The notes under the pieces are model-generated. The model was not told the DNA's origin and ran no database searches. It saw only the letters and a list, made by a program, of their open reading frames with translations. From IMG/VR virus record IMGVR_UViG_3300011113_000396, positions 1 through 64,000 of that record: a DNA stretch of 64,000 nt; one strand, 5' to 3'. The number at the start of each line of letters is the position of its first letter. The first letter of the stretch is position 1. The stretch comes from a virus. A program made the position numbers and the translations under genes. Below, piece by piece: positions 59,433 to 64,000 of this stretch.

Positions 59433-61134
59433 GTTTACCCAACTAAGATTCAAGAATTTTGGTTCATTCGGCAATAATTTTACTGAAATCGATTTTGGTA
59501 AAAAGGGAAATTATCTAGTTTCAGGCAAAAACGGAGATGGAAAGTCCTTTGCCTTTCTAGATGCTATTACTTTTGGTTTGTTTGGTGTTCCTTTTAGAAA
59601 TATCAATATTCCACAACTAGTCAATAGTGTAAATAAGAAAAACTGTGTGGTAGAGGTAGAATTTGATATTGGGTTGACCAAATACATGGTTAGGCGTGGC
59701 CTAGCCCCCAAGATCTTTGAAATTTACAAAGATGGCAAGTTGATAGAACAAGCCGCCAAGACTAAGGAATATCAGGAATATTTGGAAAAGAATATCCTTA
59801 AAATGGGATATAAGTCTTTTACTCAGGTTGTTATTCTTGGAAAGTCTTCTTTTGTCCCGTTTATGCAACTTACTGCGGCTGACAGACGAGAAGTCATTGA
59901 AAATGTTTTGGATATCGGTATTTTTAGCTCTATGAATTTAGTATTAAAGGGCAAGATTTCTCAGCAGAAAGAGTTTATTAAGCAAAAAAAGACCGATTTA
60001 TCCACAATTCAGGGCAAGGTAGATGTTTTGGATCGTAATCGCCAAGAATTGGAGAAGAAAAAGCAGGATATTGAAACTAAGCTACAAAATAGGCTTAACG
60101 AAATTGATGTTAGTATCACCCAATATAGAGATCCAATTGCCTCATTAGAGGCAGAACTAGCCGCCAAGGAGGCTGTTCTAGCCACTTTTGCCGAAACCAA
60201 GTATACGGGTATGCTTGAACTGAGGTCGAGCTTAAAAGCCAACCTAGAGTCATTAAAGGAAGACATTCAGTTTTATCAGGAAAATGAAGTGTGTCCTGCA
60301 TGTAAGCAGGCTATAACGGATAACCACAGGAACGAAATCTGTGCGACTAAGAATACCAAAAAAGACGAAATTGATACAGCCATTCAAAAATTGAATGAGA
60401 TGATCGAAGAACAAAAAAATAATGACAACTCCAAAAAGAATTTGGAAAGAGAAATATCAAATATTAAGAATGATATAAGACAAGCAAACCAAAAAATTGC
60501 CAATCTAGAAGAACAAAAGAAAATTTATGAAAAAGAAGCCAAAATTGATCTGGTGGATACTATCGAAAAAATTACAAACGACATTGCTACTTTTAAGAAG
60601 GAAGCTAAGGCACATCAACGAAGCTTGGATACACTTTACAATGAGAACGAAGATCTAGAAATACTTTCTGGGCTTCTGAAGGATAGTGGTATTAAAACCA
60701 AAATTATTCGCCATTATCTTCCATTGATGAATCAGATTGTGAATAAGTATCTTTCCAACATGAATTTCTTCGTCCATTTTTACTTGGATGACGAATTCAA
60801 GGAAACGATCAAAAGTCGCCACCGAGATGACTTTTCCTACATGAGCTTTAGTGAAGGTGAAAAGCTTAGGATTGACTTAGCATTGCTTTTAGCATGGAGA
60901 GAAGTCGCTAAACAGAAGAATAGTGTCAGTTGTAATCTATTGATTTTGGATGAAGTATTTGATTCTTCGCTAGATTCCGTGGGTACGGATGAATTGATGA
61001 AAATCCTAAATATATTAGGTAAGGAAACTAATGTGATTGTAATCAGTCACAAAACGGATCAGCTTACCGATAAGTTTAAGTACATTTACACGCTGGAGAA
61101 GAAGAATAACTTTAGCAAAATAAGCCTTACATAA
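59425..61134 (+). CDS. 46: Recombination endonuclease subunit gp46 (Rad50/SbcC-like)
   Basis: 569 residues (T4: 560). Walker A GKNGDGKS (34-41), a long coiled coil split by the zinc hook CPAC (about residues 290-293), ABC signature FSEGEKLRIDLALLL (about 475-489) and Walker B LLILDEVFDSSLD (about 505-517). SMC-like ATPase partner of gp47. Complete and ordinary for the family. Confidence 0.95.
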   Translation: MIKFTQLRFKNFGSFGNNFTEIDFGKKGNYLVSGKNGDGKSFAFLDAITFGLFGVPFRNINIPQLVNSVNKKNCVVEVEFDIGLTKYMVRRGLAPKIFEIYKDGKLIEQAAKTKEYQEYLEKNILKMGYKSFTQVVILGKSSFVPFMQLTAADRREVIENVLDIGIFSSMNLVLKGKISQQKEFIKQKKTDLSTIQGKVDVLDRNRQELEKKKQDIETKLQNRLNEIDVSITQYRDPIASLEAELAAKEAVLATFAETKYTGMLELRSSLKANLESLKEDIQFYQENEVCPACKQAITDNHRNEICATKNTKKDEIDTAIQKLNEMIEEQKNNDNSKKNLEREISNIKNDIRQANQKIANLEEQKKIYEKEAKIDLVDTIEKITNDIATFKKEAKAHQRSLDTLYNENEDLEILSGLLKDSGIKTKIIRHYLPLMNQIVNKYLSNMNFFVHFYLDDEFKETIKSRHRDDFSYMSFSEGEKLRIDLALLLAWREVAKQKNSVSCNLLILDEVFDSSLDSVGTDELMKILNILGKETNVIVISHKTDQLTDKFKYIYTLEKKNNFSKISLT

Positions 61135-61437
61135 ATGTACAACTACCGAGGAAAATTTCGAATACTACAGCCAGATGGCAATATGACCGTCTATTCTCAA
61201 TATGATGTTGTCGAGAAGGAAGGCAAGCATTATATGGCTGTGTTTGATACCTATGGTTTCTCCCCCGAACACGGAGAACTTCGCGGTTGGAAAAAAATAA
61301 ACGGAACTGTTCCTGTTACCAGTAGCAGTGCCCCATCCAATCCCGATGTCGGACAGCAATGGCTCGATACTGTTTCTGGAATTCTATTCGAATATGTTGA
61401 CGATGGAAATTCTAAACAGTGGTTAGCCATTAGCTAG
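61135..61437 (+). CDS. Small fibre-type beta protein
   Basis: 100 residues. Two short beta modules: residues 1-58 with YRGKFRILQPDGN and YDVVEKEGKHYMAVFD, and residues 63-100 with SNPDVGQQWLDTVSGILFEY and VDDGNSKQWLAIS. The second is the 'P-x-N-P-x-x-G-x-x-W-x-(N/D)-(T/x)-x-x-(G/x)-x-x-(Y/F)...QW' motif frequent in tips of phage tail fibres. Its place between recombination and replication genes is odd for a virion protein. It begins one base after the gp46 stop. Confidence 0.55.
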   Translation: MYNYRGKFRILQPDGNMTVYSQYDVVEKEGKHYMAVFDTYGFSPEHGELRGWKKINGTVPVTSSSAPSNPDVGQQWLDTVSGILFEYVDDGNSKQWLAIS

Positions 61438-61444
61438 GAGACTT

Positions 61445-61630
61445 ATGGGATACTATTATGAAAAGAAGAAGAATAATAGTTGGAGAAGAAAATTTTACAG
61501 AGAATTGGCAAAGAAACAAAGGCGTTCTACGCGACATTATTTGAATAAACTTGTTCAAGATGTTTGCTCAGGAGCTATTGACTTTGATGAGTTCTTGGAT
61601 ATGATGCGTAGAAGAGGTAATATATTATGA
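61445..61630 (+). CDS. Small basic hypothetical protein
   Basis: 61 residues starting MGYYYEKKKNNSWRRKFYRE, strongly basic in the first 35 residues (RRKFYRELAKKQRRSTR) and helical at the end. Shine-Dalgarno AGGAG lies five bases upstream, and its end overlaps the gp45 start by four bases. A nucleic-acid or polymerase-binding factor is conceivable; no family is recognised. Confidence 0.55.
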   Translation: MGYYYEKKKNNSWRRKFYRELAKKQRRSTRHYLNKLVQDVCSGAIDFDEFLDMMRRRGNIL

Positions 61631-62325
61631 AGACTAAAAGTGCCACTAAGCTAAGTAAAGAGACTCTGCAAATTCTGAAGAACTTTGCATCCCTCAATTC
61701 CAATCTCCTTGTCAAGCCCGGTAATCGTCTTGTTACGGTTACTCCCTACAAGAATGTGATGGCCGAAGCCATTATTCAGGAGGAGTTTGATACTGAATTC
61801 GCTATCTGGGATCTGTCCAAGTTCCTTGGCATCGTGTCGATGTTCGAAGATCCTGACTTTATTTTCCACGACAAGTATGTGGAGATTGAAGGTAGCAATC
61901 ATTCTACCGTAAAGTATTTCTACTGTGATCCGAAGCTTATCACTTCTTATCCAACTAAGAATCTTGTCATGCCCCGTATTGTCCTAGAACTTGAGTTCTC
62001 GGAGCGTAAACTGACCGAACTGCAAAAGGCAGCATCGATTCTACAGATTCAGGATCTCAAGATCTTCTGTGACAGCGGTAGTATTATGGGTGAGATGTTC
62101 GATTCTAAGGACAGCACTACAAACACCTATAGCGTAGAGTTCCCATACGACGGCGAACTTGAGACTGATGAGTTTGAGTTCCACTTCAAGATTGAGAATC
62201 TGAAGTTTATTCCGGGAGCCTATAAGGCTCAATTCTCGGAAAATATTGTGTCTAAGTTTGTTTGCAATAATACTCCAATTTCTTATTGGGTTGCAATGGA
62301 ACCGTCTTCCAACTACGGAAAGTAA
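61627..62325 (+). CDS. 45: Sliding clamp gp45
   Basis: 232 residues (T4: 228). The opening LSKETLQILKNFASLNSNLL and VKPGNRL followed by EFAIWDLSKFLGIVSMF are typical of gp45. Trimeric clamp that tethers the polymerase and also activates gp55/gp33 late transcription. Codons are C-rich as in gp32 and gp44. Followed by gp44 after four bases. Confidence 0.95.
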   Translation: MKTKSATKLSKETLQILKNFASLNSNLLVKPGNRLVTVTPYKNVMAEAIIQEEFDTEFAIWDLSKFLGIVSMFEDPDFIFHDKYVEIEGSNHSTVKYFYCDPKLITSYPTKNLVMPRIVLELEFSERKLTELQKAASILQIQDLKIFCDSGSIMGEMFDSKDSTTNTYSVEFPYDGELETDEFEFHFKIENLKFIPGAYKAQFSENIVSKFVCNNTPISYWVAMEPSSNYGK

Positions 62326-62329
62326 GTAA

Positions 62330-63277
62330 ATGAATATTGATCACTTTGTATGGGCGGAAAAATACCGCCCATCATCCATTTCTGAATGCATTCTTTCTAA
62401 GGAGAATGCAAATACATTCAATAGCATGGTGAAGCAAGGAGAGCCACAAAATCTTATGCTATCCGGCCCAGCCGGATGCGGTAAGACTACGGTTGCTAAG
62501 GCTCTTTGCAAGGATCTTGGATGCGATTACATTCTGATCAACTGCTCTGAAGATGGCAATATTGATACTCTTCGCACAAAGATTCGTGGATTTGCTAGCA
62601 CTGTATCATTGACTAGTGCCAAGAAGGTAGTTATTCTTGATGAATTTGATTATAGCAATGCAAATAGCATTCAACCCGCTCTGCGCGGGGCTATCGAAGA
62701 GTTTTCTTCTAATTGCAGATTCATTATGACTTGCAATTGGCCAAGTCGCATCATTGATCCTCTTCATTCCCGGTGTACGCACATCTCATTTGTGATTCCT
62801 TATGAGGAAAGATCTACGCTTGCGACTAATATGTTTAAGCGTGTGAAGCACATTCTTGATACCGAAAAGGTAAAGTATAACGATAGTGCTCTTGCTACTC
62901 TAGTAAACACCCATTTCCCAGACTTTAGGCGCATTATTAATGAATTGCAGAGATATTCTGTCTCTGGCGAGATTGACGTTGGTATTCTAAGCCAATGCAA
63001 GGAGATCGATCTCAAGAAGCTGGCTGGATATATGTCCAGTAAGAATTTTGCCGAGGTTCGGAAATGGGTCGTCAACAATCTTGAGAATAACAATACAGAT
63101 ATTTTTCGAAGGATCTATGATAATCTGACTGATATGCTACAGCCAGCCAGCATCCCACAAGCAGTCATGATTATTGCAGAATACCAATATAAGGCAGCAT
63201 TTGTCGCAGATCAAGAGATCAATATGACTGCATTCTTGGTAGAAATCATGATGCAATGTGAGTTTAAGAAGAAATGA
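62330..63277 (+). CDS. 44: Clamp loader large subunit gp44
   Basis: 315 residues (T4: 319). AAA+ ATPase: WAEKYRPSSISECIL near the start, Walker A GPAGCGKTT (46-54), Walker B VILDEFD (101-107), sensor 1 TCNW, SRC motif (147-149). Four copies with one gp62 load gp45. The stop overlaps gp62 by four bases, as in T4. Confidence 0.96.
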   Translation: MNIDHFVWAEKYRPSSISECILSKENANTFNSMVKQGEPQNLMLSGPAGCGKTTVAKALCKDLGCDYILINCSEDGNIDTLRTKIRGFASTVSLTSAKKVVILDEFDYSNANSIQPALRGAIEEFSSNCRFIMTCNWPSRIIDPLHSRCTHISFVIPYEERSTLATNMFKRVKHILDTEKVKYNDSALATLVNTHFPDFRRIINELQRYSVSGEIDVGILSQCKEIDLKKLAGYMSSKNFAEVRKWVVNNLENNNTDIFRRIYDNLTDMLQPASIPQAVMIIAEYQYKAAFVADQEINMTAFLVEIMMQCEFKKK

Positions 63278-63645
63278 ACCTATCCAAGGTATTAGAAAGC
63301 ATCAACTATACAAAGGAAGATGCCCTTGTTGACAACGACAAGGATTATGTTCCATTTGTCGTAAATAGATCATTATCATATTTCATTGATACTATAGCCT
63401 ACGCCAATCAGATGAATCTATACCCTCATCTGAACAAGCGTCTTCAATATGATTATCTTAGAAATGCTATTCGCAAGAAGCGCAGATTCAGTAAATGGGC
63501 TAAGAAAGCCGAATACGACTGCCTAGAAGCTGTGTGCTTTTACTATGGATGTTCTAAGGTAAAGGCAATAGAAATCATCAACCTACTCTCCCAAGAGCAA
63601 AAATCACATATACAGTCAGAATACGAAAAACTCCAAAAAACCTAA
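63274..63645 (+). CDS. 62: Clamp loader small subunit gp62
   Basis: 123 residues (T4: 187). The segment VNRSLSYFIDTIAYANQMNL with YDYLRNAIRKKRRFSKWAKK is the conserved core of gp62 in T4-like phages. The position after gp44 and before regA is the T4 order. The C-terminus is shorter than in T4, as usual in cyanophage-type relatives. Confidence 0.88.
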   Translation: MNLSKVLESINYTKEDALVDNDKDYVPFVVNRSLSYFIDTIAYANQMNLYPHLNKRLQYDYLRNAIRKKRRFSKWAKKAEYDCLEAVCFYYGCSKVKAIEIINLLSQEQKSHIQSEYEKLQKT

Positions 63646-63648
63646 ATA
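63641..63648 (+). promoter_or_regulatory. Late promoter-like box (CCTAAATA) of regA
   Basis: CCTAAATA 21 bases before the regA ATG, identical to the gp23 box. GGAG follows before the start. It overlaps the end of gp62. Confidence 0.3.
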
Positions 63649-63669
63649 ATTTGGTATTATGGAGTTTTT

Positions 63670-64000
63670 ATGGATAATAATGACATATTTGATGGTTTAG
63701 GTGTTGAAGTAACATTAAAAGATAAAGACGCATTCTTGAAGGTCCGAGAGACCCTAACAAGAATCGGCGTTTCTTCCAATCCAAACAAAAAGCTATATCA
63801 ATCTTGCCATATCTTGCACAAGAAGGGCAGATATGCTATAATGCATTTTAAAGAATTATTTGTTTTAGACGGATTGGATAGTGATATGGACGAAACCGAC
63901 TTGGCAAGAAGAAATACTATTGTAAAGCTTCTTGTCGAATGGGGTTTAGTCGATCCAGTAGATGAGAATAGATATAAGGGGCCTCAGCTTCCGCTGAACA
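63670..64000 (+). CDS. regA: Translational repressor RegA (3' truncated)
   Basis: 110 codons are visible before the window ends; the family is about 120-145 residues. The opening GVEVTLKDKDAFLKVRETLT with RIGVSSNPNKKLYQSCHIL and HKKGRYAIMHFKELFVLDG is nearly the T4 RegA consensus, including the RNA-binding helix-loop region. RegA shuts off early mRNAs by blocking initiation. Shine-Dalgarno GGAG six bases upstream. Confidence 0.95.
   Translation, partial: MDNNDIFDGLGVEVTLKDKDAFLKVRETLTRIGVSSNPNKKLYQSCHILHKKGRYAIMHFKELFVLDGLDSDMDETDLARRNTIVKLLVEWGLVDPVDENRYKGPQLPLN

Noticed and set aside
1-64000. CRISPR array, integrase, insertion sequence or attachment site
   Set aside because: No regularly spaced repeats, transposase or recombinase motifs, or long terminal repeats were seen. 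The gene set is that of a lytic T4-like phage.

Overview
The window is part of the genome of a lytic, AT-rich, T4-like myovirus (Caudoviricetes). Almost every core T4 module can be read directly: neck and terminase (gp13, gp14, gp16, gp15, gp17), tail sheath and tube (gp18 and gp19 families), portal and capsid (gp20, prohead core, gp21, gp22, gp23), baseplate (gp4, gp26, gp48, gp53, gp27, gp25, gp6), recombination (UvsY, UvsW, gp46, gp47), late transcription (gp33, gp55), replication (gp32, gp45, gp44, gp62) and RegA. There is no integrase, repressor or attachment site. The host cannot be named, but a truncated gene at the left edge ends in a PEP-CTERM-like sorting signal. That points to a host with an exosortase-type surface, such as the Planctomycetota/Verrucomicrobiota sphere, or to a gene taken from one.

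Layout. Positions 1-6,619 hold an accessory late cluster. It contains the PEP-CTERM-like protein and several proteins whose N-termini look like the T4 capsid-targeting sequence (a short amphipathic helix ending in L/I-x-E), among them a nucleotidyltransferase and a LysM peptidoglycan hydrolase. Positions 6,624-10,827 are a leftward early-type operon running from a good sigma70-like promoter to a bidirectional terminator. It encodes GMP reductase, small phage proteins, a deaminase and four tRNAs (Arg-UCU, Gln-CUG, Gly-UCC, Ile-UAU). Positions 10,763-20,016 are a leftward block of virion-type proteins, including a 1,404-residue cysteine-rich protein. gp33 and gp32 are divergent from it. Positions 21,202-23,841 run leftward with gp4, a tube-fold protein, gp26 and a gp51-like frame that appears to be reached by -1 frameshifting. 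From 23,862 to the right edge everything is rightward: baseplate, neck, terminase, tail, head, recombination, late sigma factor and the replication clamp system, ending in a truncated regA.

Most unusual points. (1) The tail is rebuilt: gp15 (sheath terminator) carries about 1,100 extra C-terminal residues, and one of three tandem sheath genes carries about 1,075 extra N-terminal residues joined by a glycine/serine linker. There are also two tandem tube genes and further tube-fold proteins. (2) A family of predicted capsid-targeted cargo proteins includes enzymes. (3) gp26 and a start-less gp51-like frame are joined at a run of eight U. (4) A TATAAATA-like late-promoter box lies only 2-5 bases upstream of ATG in front of several genes that lack a Shine-Dalgarno sequence, which predicts leaderless late mRNAs. 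In other genes the same box lies 14-21 bases upstream and a Shine-Dalgarno follows it. (5) The hub protein gp27 seems split in two, and a GMP reductase gene suggests host purine pools are rerouted.

All family assignments come from reading motifs and synteny by eye; no database search or structure prediction was run.
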